A DNA stretch of 53,914 nt from Alicyclobacillus sp. (GCA_023511295.1 JAIMBT010000026.1:1-53914), one strand, 5' to 3'. Positions 17,560-28,230 are shown, counted from the stretch's first letter. Program-made: numbers and translations. Notes: generated by a model not told the origin, from the letters alone.

Positions 17560-17988
17560 TTGCCGAAGAAGATTGTGAAGGTCGTCAAACTGCAGATTCC
17601 TGCAGGCAAGGCAACCCCGGCGCCCCCGGTTGGACCGGCACTTGGACAGGCGCAAGTCGGTAACATCATGGGATTTTGCAAAGAGTTCAACGCACGCACG
17701 GCGGACCAGGTGGGGCTTGTCATTCCGGTTGTGCTCTACGTGTACGAAGACCGTTCCTATACATTTGACCTGAAGACGCCGCCGGCTGCGGTCTTGCTGA
17801 AGAAGGCTGCGGGCATTGAGAGCGGTTCTGCAGAGCCGAACAAGAAGAAGGTCGCGACCGTAAAGCGCAGCAAGGTCCGCGAAATTGCGGAGCAGAAGAT
17901 GGTCGACCTGAACGCGGCGTCCATTGAGGCTGCGATGCGCATGGTGGAAGGTACGGCCCGCAGCATGGGCATTGTTGTGGAGGACTGA
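17560..17988 (+). CDS. rplK: Ribosomal protein L11
   Basis: A 142-residue protein of the GTPase-associated centre, needed for factor-stimulated GTP hydrolysis and the stringent response. The N-terminal domain has [20 protein letters not shown] with the two prolines that contact thiopeptides, and the C-terminal domain binds 23S rRNA. TTG 17560 lies 6 nt after GGGAGGTG and gives [12 protein letters not shown]. The usual GQAGVNIMGF reads [11 protein letters not shown] here, one residue longer. This accounts for 142 rather than the common 141 residues. Probably co-transcribed with rplA. Confidence 0.96.
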   Translation: MPKKIVKVVKLQIPAGKATPAPPVGPALGQAQVGNIMGFCKEFNARTADQVGLVIPVVLYVYEDRSYTFDLKTPPAAVLLKKAAGIESGSAEPNKKKVATVKRSKVREIAEQKMVDLNAASIEAAMRMVEGTARSMGIVVED

Positions 17989-18061
17989 CGCAAACCTGTG
18001 TCAGGATCCTGTGGGAGGCTGTCTGTTGGTACAGCCGCAAAACCACACGGAGGTGAAAGGA

Positions 18062-18766
18062 TTGGCGCGTTTGACCAAACGCCAAGCCGAGGCGCTGAAA
18101 GTCGTCGACCGGGCGAAAGTGTACGAGCCGGTCGAGGCTATGCAAACGCTGAAGCAAGTGGCGTCCGCAAAGTTTGATGAGACGGTGGAGGCGGCGATTC
18201 GCCTCGGCGTCGACCCGCGCAAGCAAGATCAGCAGATCCGCGGCGCGGTCGTGTTGCCGCACGGAACGGGTAAGACCGCTCGCGTGCTGGTCTTTGCGAA
18301 GGGTGAGAAGGCCAAGGAAGCGGAGACGGCTGGGGCGGATTTTGTCGGCGACGACGACTACATCCAGAAGGTCTCGCAAGGCTGGCTGGACTTTGACGTC
18401 GTCGTTGCAACGCCAGACATGATGGGGGCAGTAGGGCGCTTGGGCCGCATCCTGGGCCCGCGCGGGTTGATGCCGAACCCGAAGACCGGTACGGTGACGT
18501 TCGATGTCGCCCGCGCTGTGTCCGAGATCAAGTCTGGTAAGATTGAGTACCGGTTGGACCGGGACGGAAACGTTCACGCGCCCATCGGTAAGGTCTCGTT
18601 TACGGCGGAACAGTTGGCGGAGAACCTCGCGACGTTGGTGGACGCGCTTCGCAAAGCGAAGCCGGCTGCGGCGAAGGGGCAGTACTTCCGCAACGCATCT
18701 GTCAGCTCCACGATGGGGCCGGGTCTGCACGTGAACGTGCAGCGGATGGAGGCGTCGGCTGAATGA
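18062..18766 (+). CDS. rplA: Ribosomal protein L1
   Basis: A 234-residue two-domain protein forming the mobile L1 stalk and, in many bacteria, a translational repressor of its own mRNA. Family segments [44 protein letters not shown] and the C-terminal [14 protein letters not shown] are intact. TTG 18062 lies 8 nt after GGAGG and gives [13 protein letters not shown]. The frame extends back into rplK, but that part has no L1 similarity. It lies 74 nt after rplK, downstream of the candidate L1 site. Confidence 0.96.
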   Translation: MARLTKRQAEALKVVDRAKVYEPVEAMQTLKQVASAKFDETVEAAIRLGVDPRKQDQQIRGAVVLPHGTGKTARVLVFAKGEKAKEAETAGADFVGDDDYIQKVSQGWLDFDVVVATPDMMGAVGRLGRILGPRGLMPNPKTGTVTFDVARAVSEIKSGKIEYRLDRDGNVHAPIGKVSFTAEQLAENLATLVDALRKAKPAAAKGQYFRNASVSSTMGPGLHVNVQRMEASAE

Positions 18767-18784
18767 TTTGCCAGGTCGGGGCGC

Positions 18785-18814
18785 TTGACCAGCGCCTCGG
18801 CTGTGCAGTATGCT
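18785..18814 (+). promoter_or_regulatory. SigA promoter for rplJ-rplL
   Basis: TTGACC (18785-18790) and TATGCT (18809-18814) are separated by 18 bp. Transcription from about 18821 would include the whole L10 leader. Confidence 0.65.
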
Positions 18815-18828
18815 AGATAAGCATTTCA

Positions 18829-18955
18829 GGATGAACCGTAGACAGTAGGTCCTTCGGGATAATGGGTGACCGCCTACCGAGGTTCGCGGACGGATGATTG
18901 TGCGCCGCGTCCCTGTCTCGGGGATGCGGCGTTTTCGTTGCCGCGGGTTCATCCG
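18829..18955 (+). ncRNA. L10 ribosomal protein leader with terminator
   Basis: The conserved core of the Firmicute L10 leader is readable: AACCGTAGACAGTAGGT (from 18834) and CCTACCGAGGTT (to 18884), with AACC/GGTT and TAGG/CCTA pairing. It is followed by an 11-bp hairpin (18903-18913 / 18921-18931) and TTTTCGTT, an intrinsic terminator. The 5' base GGATGAACC (18829-18837) is also fully complementary to GGTTCATCC (18946-18954) just before the rplJ ribosome site. CGGATGA (18891-18897) competes for the same stretch. L10(L12)4 binding is known to control rplJL this way. Confidence 0.88.
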
Positions 18956-18976
18956 CCAAGGAGGTGTGTCATCAGC

Positions 18977-19465
18977 ATGAGCGCGATTGAGGAGAAGCAG
19001 CAACTGGTCGAGGAGATTGCCGAGCGACTGAGCAGCGCCAAGGCCACCATCGTCACGGATTACCGCGGCCTGACGGTTGCGGAGGTGACGGAACTGCGCA
19101 AGCAGCTTCGGGAAGCTGGCGTCGAGTATCACGTGTACAAAAACACGATGACTCGGCGCGCTGCAGAAAAAGCCGCCGTGCAGGGCCTCGACGACCTGTT
19201 GACAGGTCCGAACGCGATTGCGTTCGGGTTGGAAGACCCTGTGACCCCGGCGAAGGTGCTCTTCAACTTTGCCAAGGCGCACAAGGCGCTGGAGCTGAAA
19301 GGCGGCATTGTGGAAGGGCGCGTGGTGTCTGCGGCGGAAGTGGCCAGTCTGGCGACGCTGCCGTCTCGTGAGGGATTGCTGTCGATGCTGCTGAGCGTAC
19401 TGCAAGCGCCGATGCGGAACTTCGCGTACGCTGTCAAGCAGGTTGCGGAGTCGCGGGCGGAGTAA
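18977..19465 (+). CDS. rplJ: Ribosomal protein L10
   Basis: A 162-residue base of the L7/L12 stalk. The N-terminal rRNA-binding domain has [20 protein letters not shown] and [16 protein letters not shown]. The C-terminal helix ([18 protein letters not shown]) carries L12 dimer sites. ATG 18977 follows AAGGAGGTG and gives [14 protein letters not shown]. The open frame to 18866 runs through the leader terminator and is not coding. Expression is expected to be autoregulated through the L10 leader. Confidence 0.96.
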   Translation: MSAIEEKQQLVEEIAERLSSAKATIVTDYRGLTVAEVTELRKQLREAGVEYHVYKNTMTRRAAEKAAVQGLDDLLTGPNAIAFGLEDPVTPAKVLFNFAKAHKALELKGGIVEGRVVSAAEVASLATLPSREGLLSMLLSVLQAPMRNFAYAVKQVAESRAE

Positions 19466-19526
19466 CAGCGAGTGGCGTCACCCGGATTGGAAGGGTGCGC
19501 GGTAAATTGGATTGGAGGGATTGAAC

Positions 19527-19901
19527 GTGGCGGATATCGCAGGGATCATCGAATCGATTAAGGGTATGTCTGTTCTGGAACTGAATGACTTGGTGAAGGC
19601 CATCGAAGAGGAGTTTGGTGTGACGGCGGCCGCGCCGGTGGCGGTTGTCGGCGGTGCAGCAGCCGGTGCGGGTGAAGAGGCGGCGGAACAGACGGAGTTC
19701 GACGTCATCCTGACCAACGCGGGCGCGTCGAAGATTGGCGTCATCAAGGTTGTGCGCGAGATCACGGGCCTTGGCCTGAAGGAAGCGAAGGACCTGGTGG
19801 ACAACGCTCCGAAGCCCATCAAGGAAAAGGTCAACAAGGAAGAGGCGGACGCCATCAAGGCGAAGTTGGAAGAGGCCGGAGCGTCTGTGGAAGTCAAGTA
19901 A
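19527..19901 (+). CDS. rplL: Ribosomal protein L7/L12
   Basis: A 124-residue dimeric stalk protein that recruits translation GTPases. The N-terminal dimer helices ([20 protein letters not shown]) are joined by an Ala/Gly/Glu-rich hinge (about 40-58) to the C-terminal domain with [23 protein letters not shown] 19527 lies 8 nt after GGAGGG, giving MADIAGIIE. The TTG at 19512 precedes that ribosome site. A strong terminator follows at 19917-19945, closing rplJL apart from read-through into the methyltransferase gene. Confidence 0.96.
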   Translation: MADIAGIIESIKGMSVLELNDLVKAIEEEFGVTAAAPVAVVGGAAAGAGEEAAEQTEFDVILTNAGASKIGVIKVVREITGLGLKEAKDLVDNAPKPIKEKVNKEEADAIKAKLEEAGASVEVK

Positions 19902-19916
19902 CGCGGTTGACTCGGC

Positions 19917-19946
19917 AAAGGCACGCGAGGGCGCGTGCCTTTTTTC
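19917..19946 (+). terminator. Strong intrinsic terminator after rplL
   Basis: A 10-bp stem (19918-19927 / 19932-19941), GC-rich with an AGGG loop, leads into a run of T through 19945. It separates rplJL from the rsmC-like gene and the rpoB promoter. Confidence 0.9.
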
Positions 19947-20021
19947 CGTCCCCGGGGTGGATGCGTATCTCCGCGCTGGGCGGCGGGCCGCAGGCCGTTG
20001 CCGTGGTGGAGGGGATTGCGA

Positions 20022-20618
20022 TTGTCGGACCACTACTTCGCGAACCAGCCAGACGTTCCAAGCCACCCGCGCGTGGTGCGGTTTGACATCGGCGGCCGAG
20101 CATTTGCACTGATGACGGACGCGGGTGTGTTCTCCAAGTCCGGGCTCGACTTCGGGACGCGTGTGTTGTTGGAGACGGTCCAAGTGGTCCCGCCCGACGG
20201 CCGTTTCGTGGATCTGGGTTGCGGCTATGGACCAGTTGGCGTGGTGTTGGGGACGCTCTACCCGGCGTCCGCGTGGACCATGGTGGATGTGAATGCGCGA
20301 GCCGTCGAACTGGCCAGGGCCAACGTGGAGCGCCACGGGGTGGCGGCGCAGGTGGTGCAGGCGGACGGCGTGAAGGGGCTTGGACTGCGGGAGGTGGACG
20401 GAGTCTTCCTGAATCCGCCCATCCGCGCCGGAAAAACCGTGGTCTATCGACTGTTCGCGGAAAGTGCCGAGGTGCTCCGAGAAGGCGGCGCGTTGTGGGT
20501 GGTCATCCACAAGAAGCACGGCGCCGCCAGCGCGCAACGTGAACTGGAACTCCGGTTTCGATCCGTGGAGCTCGCAGACCGCAAGTCCGGTTACCACGTC
20601 TTTCGCTGTCGCGCGTGA
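20022..20618 (+). CDS. Class I SAM-dependent methyltransferase, RsmC/YbxB-like
   Basis: A 198-residue methyltransferase of the YbxB family, related to the C-terminal half of E. coli RsmC (16S G1207). Visible motifs are the YbxB-type N-terminus SDHYFANQPDVPSHPR, DAGVFSKSGLDFGT, SAM motif I VDLGCGYGPVG and the catalytic NPPIRAGK. The target base in Firmicutes is inferred only from the family. TTG 20022 lies 7 nt after GGAGGGG and gives MSDHYFANQ. It stands between rplL and rpoB as in B. subtilis. No own promoter is clear; it may be reached by read-through from rplL. Confidence 0.92.
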   Translation: MSDHYFANQPDVPSHPRVVRFDIGGRAFALMTDAGVFSKSGLDFGTRVLLETVQVVPPDGRFVDLGCGYGPVGVVLGTLYPASAWTMVDVNARAVELARANVERHGVAAQVVQADGVKGLGLREVDGVFLNPPIRAGKTVVYRLFAESAEVLREGGALWVVIHKKHGAASAQRELELRFRSVELADRKSGYHVFRCRA

Positions 20619-20650
20619 CCGTTCGTCGTGTCTGGACTATCCATTGACAG

Positions 20651-20679
20651 TTGACACGAGTAGACCGTTGTGATAAAGT
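20651..20679 (+). promoter_or_regulatory. SigA promoter for rpoBC with extended -10
   Basis: TTGACA (20651-20656) and TAAAGT (20674-20679) are separated by 17 bp, with a TG-A extended -10 element at 20671-20673. A second TTGACA directly precedes it (20644-20649). The predicted start near 20686 gives a leader of about 155 nt. Confidence 0.7.
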
Positions 20680-20761
20680 AAACAAATGCAAAATCCAACG
20701 TATCGGACGGGGATGAATAAAGTTATTGCGGATTGGGTATAGGTGAATATTACGTTTATGT

Positions 20762-20800
20762 GAAAATGTGGTTCCAAGCAACCTCATTTCTTTTTTGTTT
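20762..20800 (+). terminator. Terminator-like hairpin in the rpoB leader (candidate attenuator)
   Basis: Arms 20762-20773 and 20780-20790 pair with one T-T mismatch and one bulged A. The loop is CCAAGC, and TTTTTTGTTT follows immediately. It lies downstream of the rpoB promoter and 42 nt before the rpoB start, so it would act within the rpoBC leader. The stem is AT-rich at its base and moderate in strength. Confidence 0.55.
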
Positions 20801-20841
20801 GATCACATATCGAAACATCATCAGCGTGAGGGGTGACGCAT

Positions 20842-23800
20842 TTGCAGGGACACATGGTCAAGTACGGGTGGCGTCAGCGCCGCTCCTACTCGCGCATTCA
20901 CGAAGTACTCGACCTGCCGAACCTCATCGAGATCCAGCAGAAGTCTTACGAGTGGTTCTTGCGGGAAGGGCTTCGGGAAATGTTCGCGGACATCTCGCCC
21001 ATTCAGGACTTCACAGGGAACCTCGTGCTGGAGTTTGTCGACTACAGTCTGGGTGACCCGAAGTACGATGTCGAGGAGTCCAAGGAGCGCGATGTCACGT
21101 ACTCTGCGCCGCTGCGTGTCAAGGTGCGCCTGCTGAACAAGGAAACCGGCGAAGTCAAGGAACAGGAAGTGTTCATGGGCGATTTCCCGCTGATGACGTC
21201 GACCGGCACCTTCATCATCAACGGTGCTGAGCGGGTGATTGTCAGCCAGTTGGTCCGTTCCCCGAGCGTGTATTTTAACAGCAAGATCGACAAGAATGGC
21301 AAAAAGACCTTTGCGGCAACCGTCATCCCCAACCGCGGTGCGTGGCTGGAATTTGAGACGGACGCGAAGGATGTCGTGTACGTCCGCATCGACCGCACCC
21401 GCAAGCTGCCCATCACCGTTTTGCTTCGGGCGCTCGGCCTCGGAACGGACGCCGAGATCATCAACCTGCTCGGCGAGGATGAGTATCTTCAAAACACCTT
21501 AGACAAAGATACCACAGATTCGACGGAACGCGCGTTGGTGGAGATTTATGAACGCTTGCGTCCGGGTGAGCCTCCGACCATTGAGAATGCGCGCGCCCTG
21601 CTCGCATCCCGGTTTTTCGACCCGAAGCGGTACGACCTCGCGAACGTGGGCCGCTACAAGATCAACAAAAAGCTGCACATCAAGAACCGATTGCTCAACC
21701 AGCGGTTGGCGGAGACGTTGGTGGATGTCGATACCGGCGAAATCATCGCTGAGGCGGGTCAGATCATCGACCGCCGTCTGCTTGACAAGATCATTCCTGC
21801 GTTGGAAGGGAATGTGGGTCGGTTCAGCGTTCGCGCAACGCCGGAATTGACGGGGGAAGACGACATTCCTCTGCAGATGGTGAAGATCTTCAGTCCGACG
21901 GAGGATGGGCGGGTTCTGAACGTGATCGGCAACGGCGTGGTGCCGCGCAGCATCAAGCACATCCTGCCCTCCGACATCCTGGCATCGGTCAGTTATTTCT
22001 TCAACCTGTTGCACGGCGTGGGGACGACGGACGACATTGACCATCTCGGGAACCGCCGGCTGCGTTCGGTTGGTGAACTGCTTCAGAACCAGTTTCGCAT
22101 CGGGTTGTCCCGGATGGAACGGGTGGTTCGTGAGCGCATGTCCATCCAGGACGCGAGCGCCATCACGCCGCAGGCACTCATCAACATTCGACCGGTGATT
22201 GCCTCCATCAAGGAGTTCTTCGGGTCCAGCCAGTTGTCGCAGTTTATGGACCAGACCAACCCGCTTGCCGAACTCACGCACAAGCGCCGTCTGTCGGCTC
22301 TCGGCCCGGGCGGTTTGACGCGGGAACGCGCCGGGTTTGAAGTCCGCGACGTGCACTACTCGCACTATGGCCGGATGTGTCCGATTGAGACGCCGGAAGG
22401 CCCGAATATCGGGCTTATCAACTCGCTGTCGACCTACGCCCGAATCAACGAGTACGGGTTCATTGAGACGCCGTACCGGCGGGTCGATCCCGATACGGGC
22501 GAGGTCACTTCCCACATCGACTACCTGACGGCGGACGAAGAGGAGAATTACATCGTCGCCCAGGCGAACGCGGAGTTGACGGAGGACAACCGGCTCGCGA
22601 GTGAGGAGGTCGTCGCTCGGTATCGCGGCGACACCCTGATGGTGCCGCGCGAGCGGATCGACTATATGGACGTCTCGCCGAAGCAGGTCGTCTCGGTGGC
22701 GACGGCGATGATCCCCTTCCTCGAAAACGACGACGCGAACCGTGCGCTGATGGGCTCGAACATGCAGCGTCAGGCGGTGCCGCTGTTGGTTCCGCAAGCG
22801 CCGGTCGTGGGTACGGGCATGGAGCATCAGGCAGCGAAGGATTCGGGCGTGTGCGTCGTCGCCAAGCGCGGTGGCGTCGTGGAACGGGTTACGGCGCGGG
22901 AAATTTGGGTGCGCACCTACCACGAGGTCGACGGAAAGCGCGTCAAGGGCGACCTCGACAAATACCGGTTGTTGAAGTTTCTGCGTTCGAACCAGAACAC
23001 CTGCGTGAACCAGCGGCCGATTGTGCACGAAGGTCAAGAGGTGCGAGCGGGCGACATTTTGAGTGACGGTCCGGCGACGGAGATGGGTGAGCTCGCTCTC
23101 GGCCGCAACGTGCTCGTCGCGTTTATGACCTGGGAAGGATACAACTACGAAGACGCCATCCTGCTGTCCGAGAAGGTCGTCAAAGAGGATGTGTACACCT
23201 CCCTGCACATCGAGGAACATGAGCTGGAAGCGCGGGACACCAAGCTCGGGCCGGAAGAGATCACGCGAGACATCCCGAACGTCGGCGAGGACGCCCTGCG
23301 CAACCTGGACGAGCGCGGCATCATCCGGATTGGCGCCGAGATTCAAACGGGCGACATCCTAGTTGGTAAGGTGACGCCGAAGGGTGTTACCGAGCTGACA
23401 GCTGAGGAACGATTGCTGCACGCAATCTTCGGCGAGAAGGCCCGTGAAGTTCGGGATACGTCGCTTCGCGTCCCCCACGGTGGCGCCGGCATCGTCGTCG
23501 ATGTGAAGGTGTTCACGCGGGAGAACGGAGATGAGTTGCCGGCTGGGGTGAATCAGCTTGTGCGCGTGTACATCGCGCAAAAGCGGAAGATCTCCGAAGG
23601 TGACAAGATGGCTGGCCGTCACGGGAACAAGGGCGTCGTCGCGCGCATCCTGCCCGAAGAGGACATGCCCTTTATGGAAGATGGGACACCGGTAGAGATT
23701 GTGCTGAACCCTTTGGGTGTGCCGTCGCGTATGAACATCGGTCAGGTGCTGGAAACCCACCTTGGGATGGCGGCGCGTGCACTCGGCATACACATCGCCA

Positions 23801-24372
23801 CGCCGGTGTTCGACGGGGCGCGAGCAGAGGATGTGTTTTCGACCCTCGAGGAAGCAGGCTATGCGCGGGACGGGAAGCACAAGCTGTTTGACGGGCGTAC
23901 CGGCGAGCCCTTCGACAACCGCGTGACGGTGGGCTACGTCTACATGATGAAGCTGCACCACTTGGTCGACGACAAAATCCACGCTCGTTCCACCGGCCCG
24001 TACTCCCTCGTCACGCAGCAGCCGCTCGGTGGGAAGGCGCAGTTCGGCGGGCAACGGTTCGGTGAGATGGAAGTGTGGGCGCTGGAAGCGTACGGTGCAG
24101 CGTATACGTTGCAGGAGATCTTGACTGTCAAGTCCGACGACGTCGTCGGGCGTGTCAAGACATACGAAGCGATTGTCAAGGGCGAAAACGTTCCGGAACC
24201 AGGTGTGCCGGAGTCGTTCAAGGTGTTGATCAAGGAGCTGCAGAGCCTTGGTATGGACGTCAAGATTCTGAGCGAAGACGAACAGGAGATCGTCATGCGG
24301 GAGAGTGACGATGACGACGATACCGGGGAGAAGCTGAACCTCAACCTCGAAAGCCGCGAAATCGGAGACTGA
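20842..24372 (+). CDS. rpoB: DNA-directed RNA polymerase subunit beta
   Basis: A 1176-residue beta subunit. Colinear family blocks include [40 protein letters not shown], the rifampicin region [20 protein letters not shown] with RLSALGPGG, and the conserved C-terminal clamp region. The residues usually changed in resistant mutants (Q, D, H, R and S in that region) are wild type. TTG 20842 lies 5 nt after GAGGGGTGA and aligns with the B. subtilis start (LQGHMVKYG versus MTGQLVQYG); GTG 20833 lies within the ribosome site. It has its own promoter and an AT-rich leader. Confidence 0.98.
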   Translation: MQGHMVKYGWRQRRSYSRIHEVLDLPNLIEIQQKSYEWFLREGLREMFADISPIQDFTGNLVLEFVDYSLGDPKYDVEESKERDVTYSAPLRVKVRLLNKETGEVKEQEVFMGDFPLMTSTGTFIINGAERVIVSQLVRSPSVYFNSKIDKNGKKTFAATVIPNRGAWLEFETDAKDVVYVRIDRTRKLPITVLLRALGLGTDAEIINLLGEDEYLQNTLDKDTTDSTERALVEIYERLRPGEPPTIENARALLASRFFDPKRYDLANVGRYKINKKLHIKNRLLNQRLAETLVDVDTGEIIAEAGQIIDRRLLDKIIPALEGNVGRFSVRATPELTGEDDIPLQMVKIFSPTEDGRVLNVIGNGVVPRSIKHILPSDILASVSYFFNLLHGVGTTDDIDHLGNRRLRSVGELLQNQFRIGLSRMERVVRERMSIQDASAITPQALINIRPVIASIKEFFGSSQLSQFMDQTNPLAELTHKRRLSALGPGGLTRERAGFEVRDVHYSHYGRMCPIETPEGPNIGLINSLSTYARINEYGFIETPYRRVDPDTGEVTSHIDYLTADEEENYIVAQANAELTEDNRLASEEVVARYRGDTLMVPRERIDYMDVSPKQVVSVATAMIPFLENDDANRALMGSNMQRQAVPLLVPQAPVVGTGMEHQAAKDSGVCVVAKRGGVVERVTAREIWVRTYHEVDGKRVKGDLDKYRLLKFLRSNQNTCVNQRPIVHEGQEVRAGDILSDGPATEMGELALGRNVLVAFMTWEGYNYEDAILLSEKVVKEDVYTSLHIEEHELEARDTKLGPEEITRDIPNVGEDALRNLDERGIIRIGAEIQTGDILVGKVTPKGVTELTAEERLLHAIFGEKAREVRDTSLRVPHGGAGIVVDVKVFTRENGDELPAGVNQLVRVYIAQKRKISEGDKMAGRHGNKGVVARILPEEDMPFMEDGTPVEIVLNPLGVPSRMNIGQVLETHLGMAARALGIHIATPVFDGARAEDVFSTLEEAGYARDGKHKLFDGRTGEPFDNRVTVGYVYMMKLHHLVDDKIHARSTGPYSLVTQQPLGGKAQFGGQRFGEMEVWALEAYGAAYTLQEILTVKSDDVVGRVKTYEAIVKGENVPEPGVPESFKVLIKELQSLGMDVKILSEDEQEIVMRESDDDDDTGEKLNLNLESREIGD

Positions 24373-24412
24373 CGCGCCGCGTGACTGCGTGTCCGTAAAG
24401 GGAGGATGCTCC

Positions 24413-27400
24413 TTGTTGGATGTCAACAACTTTGAGTTTATGAAGATCGGGCTGGCATCGCCGGAGAAGATCCGTTCCTGGTCGCATGGTGAGGTAAAGA
24501 AGCCAGAGACCATCAACTACCGAACGCTTCGGCCGGAGAAAGACGGGCTGTTCTGCGAGCGCATCTTCGGACCGCAACGGGACTGGGAGTGCCACTGCGG
24601 CAAGTACAAGCGCGTCCGGTACAAGGGTGTCGTCTGTGATCGGTGCGGCGTCGAGGTCACGCGCTCGAAGGTTCGCCGGGAGCGCATGGGGCACATCGAA
24701 TTGGCGGCCCCGGTCTCTCATATCTGGTACTTCAAGGGCATCCCGAGCCGCATGGGCCTGGTCCTCGACATGTCCCCACGCGCGCTGGAGGAGGTCATCT
24801 ACTTCGCGTCCTACGTGGTGACCGAACCGGGCGACACACCGCTCGAGAAGAAACAACTGTTGAGTGAGAAGGAGTACCGCTCTTACCGAGAGAAGTACGG
24901 TTATGCGTTTGAAGCGGGAATGGGCGCGGAAGCGGTCAAGAAGCTGCTGCTCGACATCAACCTGGACCGCGAAGTGGAAACGCTCAAGGAAGAACTGCGG
25001 ACGGCGCAAGGCCAGCGGCGCAACCGCGTGATTAAGCGTCTGGAGGTGCTGGAAGCATTCCGGGCTTCGGGCAACGAGCCGAGTTGGATGATCTTGGAGG
25101 CCTTGCCGGTCATCCCGCCCGACCTTCGGCCCATGGTGCAGCTGGACGGCGGACGCTTTGCGACGTCTGACCTGAACGACCTGTACCGCCGTGTCATCAA
25201 CCGGAACAACCGCCTGAAGCGGCTGCTTGACTTGGGCGCTCCAGATATCATCGTTCAGAACGAAAAGCGCATGCTCCAGGAGGCTGTGGACGCCCTGATT
25301 GACAACGGTCGGCGCGGCCGCCCGGTCACGGGGCCCGGAAACCGTCCTCTGAAGTCGCTGTCGCACATGTTGAAGGGCAAGCAGGGCCGGTTCCGCCAGA
25401 ACCTGCTTGGGAAACGCGTCGACTACTCGGGACGTTCTGTCATCGTGGTTGGGCCGGAATTGAAGATCTACCAGTGCGGGCTCCCCAAAGAGATGGCGCT
25501 CGAGCTGTTCAAGCCATTCGTCATGAAGGAACTGGTCGCCCGGGGGTTGGCGCACAACATCAAGAGTGCGAAGCGCAAGGTGGAGCGGGTCTCCCCGGAG
25601 GTGTGGGATGTCCTTGAGGACGTGATTAAAGAGCACCCGGTATTGCTCAACCGTGCTCCGACGCTGCACCGCCTGGGGATTCAGGCGTTTGAGCCGATTC
25701 TCGTGGAAGGCCGGGCCATCAAGTTGCACCCGATGGTGTGTACGGCCTACAATGCGGACTTTGACGGAGACCAGATGGCGGTACACGTGCCACTGTCGGC
25801 CGAGGCGCAGGCGGAAGCGCGCCTCCTGATGTTGGCGGCGCACAACATCTTGAACCCGAAGGACGGAAAGCCGGTCGTCACACCGACCCAGGACATGGTG
25901 CTTGGGCCGTACTACCTTACCATCGAACGGGCGGGGGCCAAGGGTGAGGGCCGCGTCTTTGCGGACCCCGATGAGGTCCGGTTGTGTCTCCAGCGGCGCG
26001 AGATTGAGATGCACGCACGCATCGCGTTGCCGGCACGGTCGCTGAACAAGACCTCGTTCACGGAACGGCAGCGTCAGGCGTTCCTCATCACGACGCCAGG
26101 CAAGCTGATCTTCAACGAGATCTTCCCGGAGGATTTCCCGTACCTCCACTCCGGGTCGAAGCAAAACCTGTTTGAAGGGACCCCGGACGAGGCATTCATT
26201 TTTGAGAAGGGCGTGAACTTGCCGGAGCGCATTACCTCGAGCAAGAGCCCGAAGCCGATTATCAAGAAGGACCTCGGGAACATCTTGGCGGAGTGCTTTG
26301 AGCGGTACGGCACGACGAAGACTGCGGAGATCTTGGACCGCGTCAAGGCGCTCGGGTTCCACTATTCGTGCCAGGCAGGTATCACCATCTCGGTGGCGGA
26401 TATCATCGTGCCAGAGGAAAAGGCCACCATCCTCGCGGAGGCGGATAAGAAGGATCATAAGTTGGTGCAGCAGTACCGGCGCGGTTTGATTACGGAGGAA
26501 GAGAAGTACATCTCGTTCAGCCAGATCTGGAGCGAAGCGAAGGAGAAGCTCTCCGATACGCTGATGAAGAGCATGGACGAGTTGAACCCGATTTACATGA
26601 TGGCCACCTCCGGCGCTCGCGGTAGTCAATCGCAGATCACTCAGCTGGCCGGGATGCGCGGCCTGATGGCAAACCCGTCCGGACAGATCATCCAGCTGCC
26701 CATTAAATCGAACTTCCGCGAAGGCTTGACCGTGTTGGAGTACTTCATCTCCACCCACGGTGCGCGCAAGGGCCTTGCCGATACGGCGCTGCGGACGGCG
26801 GACTCTGGTTACCTGACGCGCCGCCTCGTGGACGTGGCTCAAGATACCATCGTCCGCGAAATCGATTGTGGTACCGATAAGGGCCTGCGCGTGTCGCAAA
26901 TCCGCGACGGGCGCGAGGTGATTGAAGACCTGTACGACCGCTTGGAGGGACGCGTTGCGTTCCAGGACGTGTTCCATCCCGAGACAGGCGAGAAGATTGT
27001 CGGCAAGAACGAGCTGATTGATGCCGCCGCTGCGCAGCAGATTGTGTCCGCAGGCATCAAAGAGGTGTACATTCGCTCCGTGCTCACCTGCCGCACACGG
27101 CACGGGGTGTGCGTGCAGTGTTACGGCCGGAACCTGGCGACCGGCAAAATGGTGGAGATTGGCGAGGCCGTGGGTATCATCGCCGCACAGTCCATCGGCG
27201 AACCGGGTACGCAGCTGACGATGCGCACCTTCCACACCGGTGGTGTGGCCGGCGACGATATCACGCAAGGTCTGCCGCGTATCCAGGAACTGTTTGAGGC
27301 CCGCAATCCGAAAGGCCAGGCCGTGATTACGGAATTCGACGGCGAGGTCACGGACATCCGGGAGACCAAGGACAAGCGTGAGATTGAAGTGACGGGCGAG

Positions 27401-28045
27401 AGCGAGACGAAGGTGTACGCCATTCCGTACGGGTCTCGCGTTCGGGTCTCAGTCGGGCAGAAGGTCGAGGCCGGAGACGAACTTACAGAGGGCTCGGTCG
27501 ACCCGAAGGAGATGCTCCGCGTCAAGGGGCTGGGCGGCGTGCAGATCTACCTGCTTCGCGAGGTCCAGCGCGTGTACCGCTTGCAGGGCGTGGATATCAA
27601 CGACAAGCACGTTGAAGTGATGATCCGCCAGATGCTCCGCAAGGTGCGCATCCTCGACGCAGGGGACACGGATCTCCTGCCCGGGACGTACGCCGACTTG
27701 TACGAGTACGAGGAGGCCAACCGCAAGGTGTTGCTTCAGGGCTTGGAACCGGCCGTCGCTCGGCCCGCGTTGCTCGGCATCACCAAGGCGTCCTTGGAGA
27801 CCGACTCCTTCCTGTCCGCCGCGTCCTTTCAGGAGACCACGCGCGTGCTGACAGAGGCGGCCATCAAAGGCAAGGTGGACCAGCTCCTCGGCCTGAAGGA
27901 GAACGTCATCATCGGCAAGCTGATTCCTGCCGGCACGGGCATGTCGCGCTATCGGCACCTTGAGGTTGTGAGCGACGATGATCCGGTCGAGGCGTCCGCT
28001 GCCTTGGACGAATCTCCGGAAGAGACGGTCTCTGTGAGCGAATGA
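24413..28045 (+). CDS. rpoC: DNA-directed RNA polymerase subunit beta-prime
   Basis: A 1210-residue catalytic subunit. The N-terminal zinc ribbon has CHCGKYKR and CDRCGVE, the active-site magnesium loop is [14 protein letters not shown], and the bridge-helix and trigger-loop region contains [20 protein letters not shown] second C4 zinc cluster is [16 protein letters not shown]. The start is TTG 24413, 7 nt after AGGGAGG, giving [13 protein letters not shown] exactly as in B. subtilis; GTG 24389 lies upstream of that ribosome site. It is 40 nt after rpoB and co-transcribed with it. Confidence 0.98.
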   Translation: MLDVNNFEFMKIGLASPEKIRSWSHGEVKKPETINYRTLRPEKDGLFCERIFGPQRDWECHCGKYKRVRYKGVVCDRCGVEVTRSKVRRERMGHIELAAPVSHIWYFKGIPSRMGLVLDMSPRALEEVIYFASYVVTEPGDTPLEKKQLLSEKEYRSYREKYGYAFEAGMGAEAVKKLLLDINLDREVETLKEELRTAQGQRRNRVIKRLEVLEAFRASGNEPSWMILEALPVIPPDLRPMVQLDGGRFATSDLNDLYRRVINRNNRLKRLLDLGAPDIIVQNEKRMLQEAVDALIDNGRRGRPVTGPGNRPLKSLSHMLKGKQGRFRQNLLGKRVDYSGRSVIVVGPELKIYQCGLPKEMALELFKPFVMKELVARGLAHNIKSAKRKVERVSPEVWDVLEDVIKEHPVLLNRAPTLHRLGIQAFEPILVEGRAIKLHPMVCTAYNADFDGDQMAVHVPLSAEAQAEARLLMLAAHNILNPKDGKPVVTPTQDMVLGPYYLTIERAGAKGEGRVFADPDEVRLCLQRREIEMHARIALPARSLNKTSFTERQRQAFLITTPGKLIFNEIFPEDFPYLHSGSKQNLFEGTPDEAFIFEKGVNLPERITSSKSPKPIIKKDLGNILAECFERYGTTKTAEILDRVKALGFHYSCQAGITISVADIIVPEEKATILAEADKKDHKLVQQYRRGLITEEEKYISFSQIWSEAKEKLSDTLMKSMDELNPIYMMATSGARGSQSQITQLAGMRGLMANPSGQIIQLPIKSNFREGLTVLEYFISTHGARKGLADTALRTADSGYLTRRLVDVAQDTIVREIDCGTDKGLRVSQIRDGREVIEDLYDRLEGRVAFQDVFHPETGEKIVGKNELIDAAAAQQIVSAGIKEVYIRSVLTCRTRHGVCVQCYGRNLATGKMVEIGEAVGIIAAQSIGEPGTQLTMRTFHTGGVAGDDITQGLPRIQELFEARNPKGQAVITEFDGEVTDIRETKDKREIEVTGESETKVYAIPYGSRVRVSVGQKVEAGDELTEGSVDPKEMLRVKGLGGVQIYLLREVQRVYRLQGVDINDKHVEVMIRQMLRKVRILDAGDTDLLPGTYADLYEYEEANRKVLLQGLEPAVARPALLGITKASLETDSFLSAASFQETTRVLTEAAIKGKVDQLLGLKENVIIGKLIPAGTGMSRYRHLEVVSDDDPVEASAALDESPEETVSVSE

Positions 28046-28063
28046 CATGGCCGAGCGCGGATT

Positions 28064-28088
28064 GCACCGGGGACCTGCACCCCGGTGC
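28064..28088 (+). other. Stable hairpin after rpoC without a T tract
   Basis: A perfect 9-bp stem GCACCGGGG / CCCCGGTGC with a 7-nt loop lies 18 nt after the rpoC stop. GC-rich sequence follows instead of T, so it is not a standard intrinsic terminator. It may mark a processing point, stabilise the rpoBC 3' end or act as a pause. It lies ahead of the rplGB promoter. Confidence 0.5.
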
Positions 28089-28146
28089 GCGCCCGGCGGG
28101 CCGTCCGCCCACATCAGAGGTGGGCATTCGACCGCGCACAGTTTGG

Positions 28147-28176
28147 TTGACAGCCGGAATCGCGCGGTGATAGAAT
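28147..28176 (+). promoter_or_regulatory. SigA promoter for rplGB-rpsL-rpsG-fusA-tuf
   Basis: TTGACA (28147-28152) and TAGAAT (28171-28176) are 18 bp apart, with an extended TG-A element just before the -10. The rplGB start is 55 nt further on. This looks like the main str-operon promoter. Confidence 0.72.
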
Positions 28177-28230
28177 CTCTGAGTGTGCCTTCAGAGCAAG
28201 TTGTTTTTCGGTAGCGGGGAGGCTGCTGCG

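Noticed and set aside
18866-18976. Upstream extension of the rplJ frame
   Set aside because: It crosses the L10 leader and its terminator, so it is untranslated RNA.
20723-20753. Possible second rpoB promoter (TTGCGG, TATTAC, 16-bp spacer)
   Set aside because: Both boxes match consensus poorly compared with the TTGACA/TAAAGT promoter upstream, and the region is AT-rich so chance matches are likely.
24341-27268. 975-codon open frame on the minus strand, and similar long antisense frames at 3367-5259, 21499-23346 and 30654-33278
   Set aside because: They lie exactly opposite rpoC, clpC, rpoB and fusA-tuf. Their products are Arg/Leu/His-rich with no domains, and long antisense frames are expected in GC-rich coding DNA.
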